42,797 nt of DNA. Source: Clostridia bacterium (GTDB lineage Bacteria; Bacillota; Clostridia; Oscillospirales; CAG-272). Every line of letters begins with the position of its first letter. The first letter of the stretch is position 1. Below the pieces are notes generated by a model that was not told the DNA's origin, searched no databases, and was given only the letters and a program-made list of their open reading frames with translations. This document shows, in pieces, positions 31,641 through 39,079 of this stretch. The translations under genes and the position numbers were made by a program. The stretch is from positions 1 to 42,797 of the forward strand of contig JAFTTT010000127.1 of the NCBI GenBank assembly GCA_017466625.1, given 5' to 3'.

Positions 31641-32192
31641 TTATCTCTTCTCAACGAGGAAGAAAAACGGCGACGTCGGGGAATTGACTATGCGGAGCTG
31701 CGATACGCAGATCTTGCGTCTATCGAGCTTTGAAAAATACTCGGTGAGCATATTGCCCTCGAGCGTCCCCTCCTCGTGGCCGGGGTAGACTGCGATGAGG
31801 AGTCCGCCGTCGTTGTCAAGCAGGCGAAGTGCCGCTTCGACCGCCTTCATCGTCGACTCGCGGAGCGTCGTTACCGACTTGTCTGAGCCGGGCAGATATC
31901 CGAGGTTGAACATTCCTGCGCATATCGGCTCCTTTACGTAACTTTCGACGTTTGCGTGCGAATCGAGTATCAAGGTATAGTTTTTCGGGCATCCGCTATC
32001 ACGAAGCAGCTTTTCGGAGCTTTCGAGCGCTTGCTTCTGTATATCGAAGGCGTAGACCTTGCCGTTTTCGCCGACCTTATTTGAAAGCCAGAGGGTGTCG
32101 TGACCGTTGCCCATCGTGAAATCGACGACGGTGCCGCCCTCCTTTATATGGCTCTCGATAAACTGCTTTTCAACTGTTAATAGGTCTATCAT
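31641..32192 (-). CDS. mnmM: tRNA mnm5-type methyltransferase, YtqB/MnmM family
   Basis: 183 residues. A class I SAM methyltransferase of the YtqB type (Pfam rRNA_methylase): TVVDFTMGNGHDTLWLSNKVGENGKVYAFDI is the SAM site (landmark), with ILDSHANVESYVKE, MFNLGYLPGSDKSVTTLRES and LLIAVYPGHEEG following. YtqB of B. subtilis was identified as MnmM, which methylates nm5(s2)U34 to mnm5(s2)U34 in tRNA. It overlaps pgsA by 4 bases (ATGA) and lies 300 bp before mnmG, which makes its substrate's precursor. Start and length fit the family. Confidence 0.85.
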   Translation of the reverse strand: MIDLLTVEKQFIESHIKEGGTVVDFTMGNGHDTLWLSNKVGENGKVYAFDIQKQALESSEKLLRDSGCPKNYTLILDSHANVESYVKEPICAGMFNLGYLPGSDKSVTTLRESTMKAVEAALRLLDNDGGLLIAVYPGHEEGTLEGNMLTEYFSKLDRRKICVSQLRIVNSPTSPFFFLVEKR

Positions 32193-32782
32193 TTGTTCGG
32201 GTTGATGTAGGGCCAGTATGCCTTGAAGTAGTTAAGACCCGAAACGAGGGTTGCTACTGCGGAGATACCGATGATAACGAAGGATGCGATATTGTTCGTA
32301 TTATAAACGTACTTGCAGAATACGGGCTCGATGATCGCGACGATAACCGCTACCATCTGCGAAACGGTCTTGATCTTGCCCATGATGTCGGCCGCGATAA
32401 CGACCTTCGACGATACGATCATACGGAGCGAGGTGACTGCGAGCTCGCGGAAGAGGATGATGAACAGGCACCAGAACATGAACGTTACGTAGAACTTGTC
32501 GTCGGAATGCTTGACGAGAAGTGCAAGGTAGGAGCCGATGATGAGAAGCTTATCGGCAACGGGATCGAGGAACTTTCCGAAGTCGGTGACGAGGTTGTAC
32601 TTTCTTGCGATCTTGCCGTCGAGCATATCGGTAAGCGAGGTTGCCGAGAAGAGAACGAGTCCGACGATGGCGAAGATCAGGTGGAGCATCTCGTTACTCT
32701 GATAGAAGTTGAACGCGATGAAGAACATACAGAAGGGAACAAGGATGATGCGGAGAATTGTAAGCTTATTCGGTAGATTCAT
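32189..32782 (-). CDS. pgsA: CDP-diacylglycerol-glycerol-3-phosphate 3-phosphatidyltransferase
   Basis: Makes phosphatidylglycerophosphate from CDP-diacylglycerol. About 197 residues from the ATG at 32782, preceded by AAAGAGGT at good spacing; an ATG at 32800 overlapping the rimO stop would add six residues. The CDP-alcohol signature is complete: DMLDGKIARKYNLVTDFGKFLDPVADK, i.e. DGxxAR…GxxxDxxxD. NLPNKLTILRIILVPFCMFF is the usual PgsA start. It has about five membrane helices. The second family member at 38461 is the other candidate for this reaction. Confidence 0.92.
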   Translation of the reverse strand: MNLPNKLTILRIILVPFCMFFIAFNFYQSNEMLHLIFAIVGLVLFSATSLTDMLDGKIARKYNLVTDFGKFLDPVADKLLIIGSYLALLVKHSDDKFYVTFMFWCLFIILFRELAVTSLRMIVSSKVVIAADIMGKIKTVSQMVAVIVAIIEPVFCKYVYNTNNIASFVIIGISAVATLVSGLNYFKAYWPYINPNK

Positions 32783-32796
32783 TTTTAATACCTCTT

Positions 32797-34125
32797 TCAT
32801 ATCATTTCGCCGAACAGATCGTAGTCTATTGCGTCGGTGATTTTAACGTTGACGAACTGCCCCTCTTTGGGCTTCATTTTTGACGAGAAGTAGACCTTTC
32901 CGTCGATCTCGGGGGCGTCCGCTTCACTGCGTCCGAAGAAGGTCTCGGCGACGGGGTCGAAGCCCTCGCAGAGCACCTTGACGGTCGAGCCGATCTTCTT
33001 TTGGTTATTTTCCTCGTGTATATCGAGCTGGAGCGCCATTATTTCGTCGTAGCGGTCCTGCTTTACCTGCTCGTCGATCTGATCGGGCAGGTCGTAGGCG
33101 GGGGTGTCCTCCTCGCGAGAGTAGGGGAATGCGCCGAAGCGGTCAAACTTTGCTTCCTTTATATACTCGCAAAGCTCGGTGAAATCCTCCTCGGTCTCGC
33201 CTGGGAAGCCGACTATCGCCGTCGTTCTTATAACGATTCCCGGAACGCGCTCGCGCAGACGCTTGACTGTGTCGCGGACACAGGCGCCGTCGCCGTGGCG
33301 GTTCATTGCTTTGAGCATATTATCGGAGATGTGCTGTATCGGCAGGTCGATATATTTTACGACTCTGTCGTTATTTGCGATCTCGTCGACCAGCTCGTCG
33401 GTTATCTTGTCGGGATAGCAGTAGAGGAGACGGAACCACGGGATCGTAGTTGCTTTTGTAAGCTCGCGGATCAGCTTCGCAAGGGAATATTCGCCGTAGA
33501 TGTCAAGACCGTAGCGCGAGGTGTCCTGCGCGACGATGACGAGTTCCTTTACGCCAAGCTCCTCAAGCGACCTTGCTTCCTCGACGATATCCTCGATCTT
33601 ACGGCTTCTGAATGCGCCGCGGATGTTCGGGATCGCGCAGTAGGAGCAACGGTTATCGCAGCCCTCCGCGATCTTTATGTAGGCGGTATAGTCGGGTGTC
33701 GTGACGACGCGTTCACCGCCGAGGACGAGCTCCTCGTTCGGCTCGCAGGAGAGATATTTTTCTCCCTTGCTTACTGCTTCGACCGCTTTCACGATGTTAT
33801 GGATGCTTCCCGTTCCGACGACTGCGTCGACCTCGGGGAGCTCCTCAAAGATCTGCTCTCTGTATCGCTCTGCAAGGCAGCCGCAACAGATTATGCCCTT
33901 GAGCTTTCTGTGCTTCTTCAGCCACGCGACGTCGAGAATGTTATCGATCGCCTCCTGCTTTGCGCTTTCGATGAAGCCGCAGGTGTTTACGATTATTATA
34001 TCCGCTTCGATGTCCTCGGGAGTAATGTCGTAGCCCGCGTCGACCAGCTCGCGAAGCATAACTTCGGTGTCGATCTGGTTTTTCGGGCAACCGAGGGAGA
34101 TGAAGCCGATTATCGGTTTTTTCAT
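32797..34125 (-). CDS. rimO: Ribosomal protein uS12 methylthiotransferase RimO
   Basis: A radical SAM enzyme that adds a methylthio group to a conserved aspartate of ribosomal protein S12. 442 residues. The N-terminal MTTase domain (FISLGCPKNQIDTEVM, IIVNTCGFIESAKQEAID, GIICCGCLAERYREQI) supplies three Cys for one Fe-S cluster. The radical SAM motif is CDNRCSYCAIP (about residues 152-162), followed by GAFRSRKIEDI. The C-terminal TRAM domain carries VKVLCEGFDP. SLGCPKN and IRGAFRSR favour RimO over MiaB. It heads an operon with pgsA and mnmM behind a consensus promoter. Confidence 0.97.
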   Translation of the reverse strand: MKKPIIGFISLGCPKNQIDTEVMLRELVDAGYDITPEDIEADIIIVNTCGFIESAKQEAIDNILDVAWLKKHRKLKGIICCGCLAERYREQIFEELPEVDAVVGTGSIHNIVKAVEAVSKGEKYLSCEPNEELVLGGERVVTTPDYTAYIKIAEGCDNRCSYCAIPNIRGAFRSRKIEDIVEEARSLEELGVKELVIVAQDTSRYGLDIYGEYSLAKLIRELTKATTIPWFRLLYCYPDKITDELVDEIANNDRVVKYIDLPIQHISDNMLKAMNRHGDGACVRDTVKRLRERVPGIVIRTTAIVGFPGETEEDFTELCEYIKEAKFDRFGAFPYSREEDTPAYDLPDQIDEQVKQDRYDEIMALQLDIHEENNQKKIGSTVKVLCEGFDPVAETFFGRSEADAPEIDGKVYFSSKMKPKEGQFVNVKITDAIDYDLFGEMI

Positions 34126-34164
34126 TTTAATTCCTCGTTTTGTGTTAGATATGCATACACAGTA

Positions 34165-34193
34165 ATTATAATACTTTTCATGCGATATGTCAA
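34165..34193 (-). promoter_or_regulatory. Perfect consensus promoter of rimO-pgsA-mnmM
   Basis: On the minus strand: TTGACA (34188-34193), a 17-bp spacer and TATAAT (34165-34170), a full match to the housekeeping consensus, 40 bp before the rimO start. Confidence 0.9.
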
Positions 34194-34298
34194 GGAGAAA
34201 TGCGTGGTGAATTGGCAGGAGCGTGTGGGATTGAGGGATAGCCGTCGATGACGGCGCTGTAGGATGCGACGTCCCCGATGTACCCTACAACAAAGTGC

Positions 34299-34370
34299 CG
34301 AAGTATCGCCACGCCGTCTTGCCTTCCCCTCAGGGGAAGGTGTCAACCGCAGGTTGACAGATGAGGTGTT
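34299..34370 (+). repeat. Dispersed intergenic repeat, family A copy 2
   Basis: CGAAGTATCGCCACGCCG, then TCTTGCCTTCCCC-TCA-GGGGAAGG, inner hairpin GTCAACC-GCA-GGTTGAC (34342-34358) and AGATGAGGTG. The tail TGAGG is complementary to CCTCA in the first stem, so two structures compete. Confidence 0.8.
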
Positions 34371-34426
34371 ACAAAACGATCTAACATCGTTTTGGGGGTG
34401 AAAGGGTAATTGGAAAATGTTACAAT

Positions 34427-34490
34427 GCCCTCTCACCGCCTCCGGCGGATGCTCCAAGCAGATGCCAAAGGCATCTGCGGGGGAGCCATA
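34427..34490 (+). repeat. Double hairpin of the same design as families A and C (family F, single copy)
   Basis: CCGCC-TCC-GGCGG (34436-34448), then GCAGATGCC-AAA-GGCATCTGC (34458-34478), then GGGGGAGCC. It is flanked on both sides by TAACATCG or TTACATCG. Together with A2 it fills the 450-bp gap between rimO and the next gene; I see no gene there. Confidence 0.55.
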
Positions 34491-34544
34491 TGTTACATCG
34501 TTTTTGCGCTCCCGTTGTGCCTTACCCTACAAAATACGAATAAC

Positions 34545-34570
34545 AAAAAGCACCCTTTCGGGTGCTTTTT
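34545..34570 (-). terminator. Terminator of the thyA-DUF6062-lipoprotein operon
   Basis: AAAAAGCACCC (34545-34555), TTTC loop, GGGTGCTTTTT (34560-34570): an 11-bp perfect stem, 3 bases after the lipoprotein stop. Confidence 0.92.
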
Positions 34571-34573
34571 ATA

Positions 34574-35923
34574 TTACTGATAATCGCTGTACCAGACGCG
34601 GCACTTATAGAAGCGTCCCATCGTTGACGGGATGGTGCCGACGATATTCGAGCCGTTCGGGATATAGGTGAGGTAGGTGGTGTTCCAGCCGCCGCCCTGG
34701 CCGTTATCGTTTCCGCCGTCGTAGAACATATATATCTGGTCGCCGTTTTCGAATCTGCCGACGCCCTTAACGTGGTTCGTCGTAGCGCCGACTACGCCCT
34801 CGTATGCGTCCTTTACGGTCTTATTGACCTTATCGTAGATATAGACGTGAGATGCGGTCGAAATTATAAGCCAGTCGTCGTTTCCGAAGTAGGGCTGGAG
34901 GTCGTGCAGACCCCTTTCGGGAGTGGTGAAGCTCATTTCCTCGTCCTTTACGACGGTTACCGATCCGTCGTCGTTGGCAGTTACCTTATATGCGTAAAGC
35001 ATATCCTTGCCTGCTGCCCAGAGGACCTCGTTCTTGGGGTCCCAGAGGACGCCGTGTGCGTCTTGATACGGGATCTCGACTCTGATCTTCGTCGGATCGT
35101 CGCTGTTCAGGTTATAGAAATGGATGTCGTGGCCGACGGTGCCGCCGACGGCGATCACGCCGTTAGGCATAAGCTCGACGCTGTGTGAGTTTTCGGGTGC
35201 GTCGTTTACCTGCCAGAGGATCTCCTTCGTTTCGTAGGATACCATCTCAACGTGCGTTCCTACCGTGATGAGGACTACGTCGCCGTAGGTCGGGTGGTTA
35301 CGGAGCTTGAAGCCGCTGATTCCGGGGGTGGGCTTACTGCTCCAGACGAGGGACGTTGCGTCCATTCGCCCGATAGAGATATCGTATACCTCAACGCATC
35401 TTGTAGTCTGGTTGGCCATACCGACGAGCATATTGCTGTGCTCTCCGACAGTTCCGCTTACGTATAGGTCCTTGGGTACGCTCTTCTTTTCTATATCAAT
35501 AGCACTTAACAACATTCCTACACCTCTTGCGATCGCAAGATCGCTTCCTCCGACTACGACTATTTTTCTTCCCATTACCTTTACGCGGTATTCTTTCTCT
35601 CCGATTCCCTCGGAGAGGGTCTTCGATTCCTCTCTGCCTGTGTTACCGATGAGAAATTCGTATGCGTTTTTATCGGCGCTTGCGGTGACGTAGCTCACGC
35701 GGAAGACGCCGCCTACGTTTTTACGAAGCTCGGAGCTTAATAGGGTAGTTGCGTTGTTTACGACCGAACCCGCCTTTGAATAGGAGATGATGGTAAATCT
35801 CGCCTGACCCTTACCGTCGACGAGCGAGAGGTCTTTGCCCTCGGACTTTGATTTTTCCGCTCCGCACGCGCAGAGCGCAAGAAGCGAAGTCATTACTAAC
35901 ATAATGGCTATGATCTTTTTCAT
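34574..35923 (-). CDS. Lipoprotein with GH-associated N-terminal domain and beta-propeller (DUF6528-like)
   Basis: 449 residues. The signal peptide ends in the lipobox LCAC, so about Cys20 is lipidated and the protein sits on the outer face of the membrane. Residues 40-155 resemble the non-catalytic N-terminal domain found before glycoside hydrolases (NATTLLSSELRKNVGG, AYEFLIGNTGREESKTL, VVVGGSDLAIARGVGMLL). Residues 165-449 form propeller-like repeats (ILWQVNDAPENSHSVELMPNGVIAVGG, DAHGVLWDPKNEVLWAAG, HVKGVGRFENGDQIYMFYDGG; landmarks). The family looks like DUF6528, named from memory. It is last of three genes after thyA, with 12 bp to the gene before it. Confidence 0.75.
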   Translation of the reverse strand: MKKIIAIMLVMTSLLALCACGAEKSKSEGKDLSLVDGKGQARFTIISYSKAGSVVNNATTLLSSELRKNVGGVFRVSYVTASADKNAYEFLIGNTGREESKTLSEGIGEKEYRVKVMGRKIVVVGGSDLAIARGVGMLLSAIDIEKKSVPKDLYVSGTVGEHSNMLVGMANQTTRCVEVYDISIGRMDATSLVWSSKPTPGISGFKLRNHPTYGDVVLITVGTHVEMVSYETKEILWQVNDAPENSHSVELMPNGVIAVGGTVGHDIHFYNLNSDDPTKIRVEIPYQDAHGVLWDPKNEVLWAAGKDMLYAYKVTANDDGSVTVVKDEEMSFTTPERGLHDLQPYFGNDDWLIISTASHVYIYDKVNKTVKDAYEGVVGATTNHVKGVGRFENGDQIYMFYDGGNDNGQGGGWNTTYLTYIPNGSNIVGTIPSTMGRFYKCRVWYSDYQ

Positions 35924-35935
35924 GAACGTTATACC

Positions 35936-36652
35936 TCACTTTACGTTTTTGTGAAGATCCGCACATAGGAATTTCCTTGCGCGCTCGACCGAGTCCTTCG
36001 AATTGCCCCAGTCCTCTTTTTCGTAACGGTAATCGAATTTTTTGCAGAACCACGAGACGTCGGCTCGGAGCGTGTCGAAATAATCGTATACGGGCTTTGA
36101 GACGGCTTTGTAGAAGTCTGGGTAGCCCTTCTTCATTTCGTTCTTTGCCGTTTCGAGCCACATTCTGAAGTGCGGAAGGCATATATACGGCTGCTTCTGT
36201 ACCTTTGCACGGAACGCCTCGTCCTCGGTCCAGAGCAGAGCCGCGTTTGAGAGCATTCGGGAGAAATTATGGTCGATACGTGAGCAGATGTAGCAGGAAT
36301 CGTCGAGCTTGGAAAGGCGCTTCGGCGCCGCCCCGCCTACCTTGCCGACGAGGGCGAGTAGGGCGTTATCGTCGATCTCACGGCGGAGCTGATCGAGGTG
36401 CGATTCGAGCATCAGACCGAGCGGCAGACGCTTTTTCGCCTCGAGAAGACGGTCGAAATGAGTCGGGCAGAAGCCCTGCTCGTTCGTCTTTGCTCTCGTG
36501 TCGGGCTCCATCATCGATGCGCCGAGAATGAGATCTATCTCGTTTTGCTCGAGTGTGTTGTAAAGCCGGCAGAATGGGCAGCCGAGAGAATGGTCCTCGG
36601 CACACGCTTCAAACGCCTCGTTTACCGGTATTGTGTAGATCGTTTCGCTCAT
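35936..36652 (-). CDS. DUF6062 family protein with two CxxC…CxxH units
   Basis: 238 residues, no signal peptide. The pattern MSETIYTIPVNEAFEACAED, CPFCRLYNTLEQNEIDLILGASMMEPDTR (landmark) and GFCPTHFDRLL matches what I know as DUF6062, a Clostridia family without known function. Two similar halves are visible: C-PFC…FC-PTH (about residues 25-65) and CYIC…ICLPH (about 119-161). Each gives CxxC plus CxxH, which would suit two structural zinc sites. It sits 9 bp after thyA and 12 bp before the lipoprotein gene. Confidence 0.75.
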   Translation of the reverse strand: MSETIYTIPVNEAFEACAEDHSLGCPFCRLYNTLEQNEIDLILGASMMEPDTRAKTNEQGFCPTHFDRLLEAKKRLPLGLMLESHLDQLRREIDDNALLALVGKVGGAAPKRLSKLDDSCYICSRIDHNFSRMLSNAALLWTEDEAFRAKVQKQPYICLPHFRMWLETAKNEMKKGYPDFYKAVSKPVYDYFDTLRADVSWFCKKFDYRYEKEDWGNSKDSVERARKFLCADLHKNVK

Positions 36653-36661
36653 ACCGTTTCC

Positions 36662-37492
36662 TCAAACCGCAACGGGGAATCTTCCGATCTTTTCGCCGTG
36701 CTGATAGTTTTCAATCTTGAAGCTGTCGGGAGTGAAATCGTAGAAATTATTTACGTTCGGGTCGAGCGTTACCTTCGGCGCGTCGTAGGGCGTGCGCGAA
36801 AGGAGCTCCTCGACTATCGTGATATGACGGTCGTAGATGTGTGCGTCGGCGATGACGTGGACGAGCTCGCCCGCCTGAAGTCCGCTTACCTGCGCGAACA
36901 TCATAAGGAGCGCCGCGTACTGCGCGACGTTCCAGGCGTTTGCCGCGAGCATATCCTGCGAGCGCTGGTTGAGAATGGCGTTGAGAACTCCGTCGGTCAC
37001 GTTAAAGGTCATACTGTACGCGCAGGGATAGAGCGCCATTTCGTGAAGGTCGGCGAAGTTATAGAGGTTAGTCATAATTCTGCGCGAGCAGGGATTATTC
37101 TTGAGGTCGTAAAGAACGCGGTCGACCATATCGAACTCGCCCTCTTTATACTTATGCTTGACGCCCATCTGATAGCCGTACGCCTTACCGATGGAGCCGT
37201 TTTCATCTGCCCACGCGTCCCATATATGAGAGCCGAGGTCGTTTATATTATTTGACTTCTTCTGCCATATCCAGAGTATTTCGTCCACCGCCGAGCGTAA
37301 AGATATCGGGCGGAGAGTGATGAGGGGGAAATCCTCACGCAGGTCGTAGCGGTTTACGACGCCGAAAAGCTTTTTCGTGTACGCGGGGGTGCCGTCGTCC
37401 CACTTCGGACGCACCTTTTCGTCGGTCACGAGCGTTCCTTTTTCGAGGATATCGCGGCAGGTATTTATAAATGCTCTGTCAGCAGAACTCAT
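36662..37492 (-). CDS. thyA: Thymidylate synthase (Bacillus ThyA type)
   Basis: Methylates dUMP to dTMP with methylene-tetrahydrofolate. 276 residues from the ATG at 37492, which has AGGAG at 7-base spacing; the ATG at 37498 is only 1 base from it. The nucleophile is Cys in LYPCAYSMTFNV; the histidine of the common PCH motif is replaced, as in the B. subtilis ThyA/phage phi3T branch (PCVY, from memory). LNQRSQDMLAANAWNVAQYA is the dUMP region, HVIADAHIYDRHI the folate-side signature, and the end NNFYDFTPDSFKIENYQHG fits the same branch. It is the first gene of a three-gene operon. Confidence 0.96.
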   Translation of the reverse strand: MSSADRAFINTCRDILEKGTLVTDEKVRPKWDDGTPAYTKKLFGVVNRYDLREDFPLITLRPISLRSAVDEILWIWQKKSNNINDLGSHIWDAWADENGSIGKAYGYQMGVKHKYKEGEFDMVDRVLYDLKNNPCSRRIMTNLYNFADLHEMALYPCAYSMTFNVTDGVLNAILNQRSQDMLAANAWNVAQYAALLMMFAQVSGLQAGELVHVIADAHIYDRHITIVEELLSRTPYDAPKVTLDPNVNNFYDFTPDSFKIENYQHGEKIGRFPVAV

Positions 37493-37522
37493 ATTCATTC
37501 TCCTAATAGTTACTTTAACAAT

Positions 37523-37551
37523 ATTCTACAACATTTTCCCGTTAAAAACAA
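37523..37551 (-). promoter_or_regulatory. thyA operon promoter
   Basis: On the minus strand: TTGTTT (37546-37551), a 17-bp spacer and TAGAAT (37523-37528), about 30 bp before the start codon. Confidence 0.6.
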
Positions 37552-37664
37552 GAGCATTTACCGCCTTTTTGCGCTTTTTGGCGACATTTTTTGTCGTTTA
37601 TTATGAGAAATTGCATCAAACTTTTTATGCTCTTTCGCTAATTGCCGAAAAATCGGGAATGGTA

Positions 37665-37692
37665 TTGATTTTTTTGAATATTGTGGTATAAT
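37665..37692 (+). promoter_or_regulatory. acpP promoter
   Basis: TTGATT (37665-37670), a 16-bp spacer and TATAAT (37687-37692), 42 bp before ATG 37735. The region between this and the divergent thyA promoter is AT-rich, with a small CGACA-TTTTT-TGTCG palindrome. No FapR-like site is evident. Confidence 0.72.
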
Positions 37693-37734
37693 CTTCAAGG
37701 AAAGTTTGACAGATATGTTTGAAAGGTAATTCTT

Positions 37735-37959
37735 ATGTACGACAGAGTAGTGGAAATAATTGCAAATCAGCTTCAGATAGATGTCGATATGATCGACGGC
37801 TCATCCAAGGTCATGGAGGATCTCGGCGCAGACTCGCTCGACGTTGTTGAGATGCTTATGTCGATGGAGGAAAGCTTTGGGATCTCCGTTCCCGACGAGG
37901 ACATCGAGGAACTCGTAACGGTAAGCGACGTCGTCGCTTACGTTGAGAGCAATATGTAA
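37735..37959 (+). CDS. acpP: Acyl carrier protein
   Basis: 74 residues. The phosphopantetheine serine lies in DLGADSLDVVEMLMSMEESFGI (Ser36 in DSL), the ACP signature. The acidic helix and SDVVAYVESNM end fit AcpP. It carries acyl chains for fatty acid synthesis in the cytosol. GAAAGG precedes the ATG. It is monocistronic, between divergent thyA and convergent genes, so no fab cluster is visible. Confidence 0.96.
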   Translation: MYDRVVEIIANQLQIDVDMIDGSSKVMEDLGADSLDVVEMLMSMEESFGISVPDEDIEELVTVSDVVAYVESNM

Positions 37960-37963
37960 AAGT

Positions 37964-38026
37964 ATCCCGCCTCGGCGGGATTTTTTCGTTATATGAAAAC
38001 AGCTCCGAAGATCCCGGAGCTGTTTT
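37964..38026 (+). terminator. Two consecutive terminators after acpP
   Basis: ATCCCGC-CTCG-GCGGGAT (37964-37981) with TTTTTT, then AAAACAGCTCC (37996-38006) with GGAGCTGTTTT (38016-38026) and T run. A third hairpin, AACCACGC-7 nt-GCGTGGTT (38040-38062), follows. The first is a clear Rho-independent terminator. Confidence 0.88.
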
Positions 38027-38132
38027 TATTGTGCACCAAAACCACGCGTGAGGAGCGTGGTTCAAAAAAGGTTAACCGATGAACAGAAATGATGTAAAGA
38101 AAAAATGTAGTTTAAGGGTAGTTTGTGCCAAT

Positions 38133-38315
38133 GGCTCCCTCCGGGAGGGAGCTGTCACCGAAGGTGACTGAAGGAGCCATCGAGCGAGAAACGTCCGATA
38201 GAAGATATTTACAGAACCGCCCTAATGAGAAGGGCAACGCTCTATAATTCCATTCATCGCGTGCTCCTTCCGCCTTTTTGCTTCGCAAAAATCCACCTCC
38301 CTCCCGGAGGGAGGC
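38133..38315 (+). repeat. Dispersed intergenic repeat, family C copy 4
   Basis: About 183 bp. Left palindrome GGCTCCCTCCGGGAGGGAGC, inner hairpin GTCACC-GAA-GGTGAC (38154-38168), right hairpin TTTTTGC-TTC-GCAAAAA and right palindrome CCTCCCTCCCGGAGGGAGGC. It lies between convergent acpP and the phosphatidyltransferase gene. The rest of this 500-bp gap holds the acpP terminators and a 38435 hairpin; no gene is seen. Confidence 0.9.
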
Positions 38316-38434
38316 AAAGAAACGTCCCTGAACCCATTTACGGGTAGCAAGTATCCAATGCATGGCTGGCAGGTGGGACTAAAGCGCACTTGTGCGCAGC
38401 CACAAGGATTAGGACTACGCCCGAAAATGAAATA

Positions 38435-38453
38435 CCCCCCGCTACGCGGGGGG
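38435..38453 (-). terminator. Terminator of the phosphatidyltransferase operon
   Basis: CCCCCCGC (38435-38442), TAC loop, GCGGGGGG (38446-38453), 7 bases past the minus-strand stop. The minus-strand tail is TATTTCATTTT. Confidence 0.75.
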
Positions 38454-38460
38454 ATATTTA

Positions 38461-39033
38461 TTATTCGTCTATATCTCTTATGTGTTCCGACGCGGTGAAG
38501 AAGCACTTCGCGTAGCTGACAAGCGAGATTATCATGAATACCGAGCAGAGAGCGACTATGCTGTAGGTTCCTGCCGTCGATATATCCTTGAACACGACGA
38601 GTGCCGCCATGCTGATAAAGAGCACGGCCGTACATATCTTGCCCGCAAAGAGCGCGCCGTCGAGCATTTTTCCGCTGTGAAGCAGTCGGCAAGCCATTAC
38701 GAACATAAAGCCCTCTTTGATTATAAAAATGACGAGCAGAGGGAGTATTTCAAGGTTACGTATCGTAAGGCAGAGGATAACGACGCCCTGCGTGAGCTTG
38801 TCTGCAAAAGGGTCGAGCATTATTCCGATGCGTGAGCGCATATTGAATTTTCTCGCGATTATTCCGTCAAACATATCGGTGACGGCAGACGCGACAAAGA
38901 CCGCGGCGGCAATTATATAATCCTTTGCGACCTGTGCCTTCATATACAGTACCGCGTAGATGGGAATAAGAACTATTCTGAAAACGCTCAAAAGATTGGG
39001 AATCGTAAAAATTTCCTTTTTGGAATATCTCAT
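38461..39033 (-). CDS. CDP-alcohol phosphatidyltransferase (second PgsA-like enzyme)
   Basis: 190 residues, about five membrane helices. The signature is intact: DMFDGIIARKFNMRSRIGIMLDPFADK, i.e. DGxxARx8GxxxDxxxD. The start FTIPNLLSVFRIVLIPIYAVLYM resembles PgsA. Sequence identity to the PgsA at 32189 looks low outside the motif. It may make another phospholipid head group (phosphatidylglycerophosphate, cardiolipin or phosphatidylinositol-type); the motif does not decide. It lies 46 bp after the AI-2E family gene and is probably cotranscribed. Confidence 0.85.
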   Translation of the reverse strand: MRYSKKEIFTIPNLLSVFRIVLIPIYAVLYMKAQVAKDYIIAAAVFVASAVTDMFDGIIARKFNMRSRIGIMLDPFADKLTQGVVILCLTIRNLEILPLLVIFIIKEGFMFVMACRLLHSGKMLDGALFAGKICTAVLFISMAALVVFKDISTAGTYSIVALCSVFMIISLVSYAKCFFTASEHIRDIDE

Positions 39034-39079
39034 TATGTTCTCCCTGACGTTTGATGATTGGGTATTCTTCGAGTTATTT

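Noticed and set aside
33001..34251. 416-codon open frame antisense to rimO
   Set aside because: The opposite strand holds all RimO motifs and a consensus promoter; this frame has low-complexity, Val/Asp/Leu-rich composition with no start signal.
36662..37492. Thymidylate synthase as inactive because PCH reads PCA
   Set aside because: The catalytic Cys and dUMP-binding residues are intact, and the Bacillus-type ThyA branch normally lacks that His.
15914..38315. CRISPR-like interpretation of the repeated palindromes
   Set aside because: Copies are kilobases apart, with no regular spacers and no cas genes.
38112..38363. Similar short minus-strand frames in family C copies (…SLREGGGFLRSKK…SLPEGA)
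   Set aside because: The shared peptide comes from the repeat itself. Differences between copies are not synonymous but preserve hairpin pairing, and starts lack ribosome binding sites.
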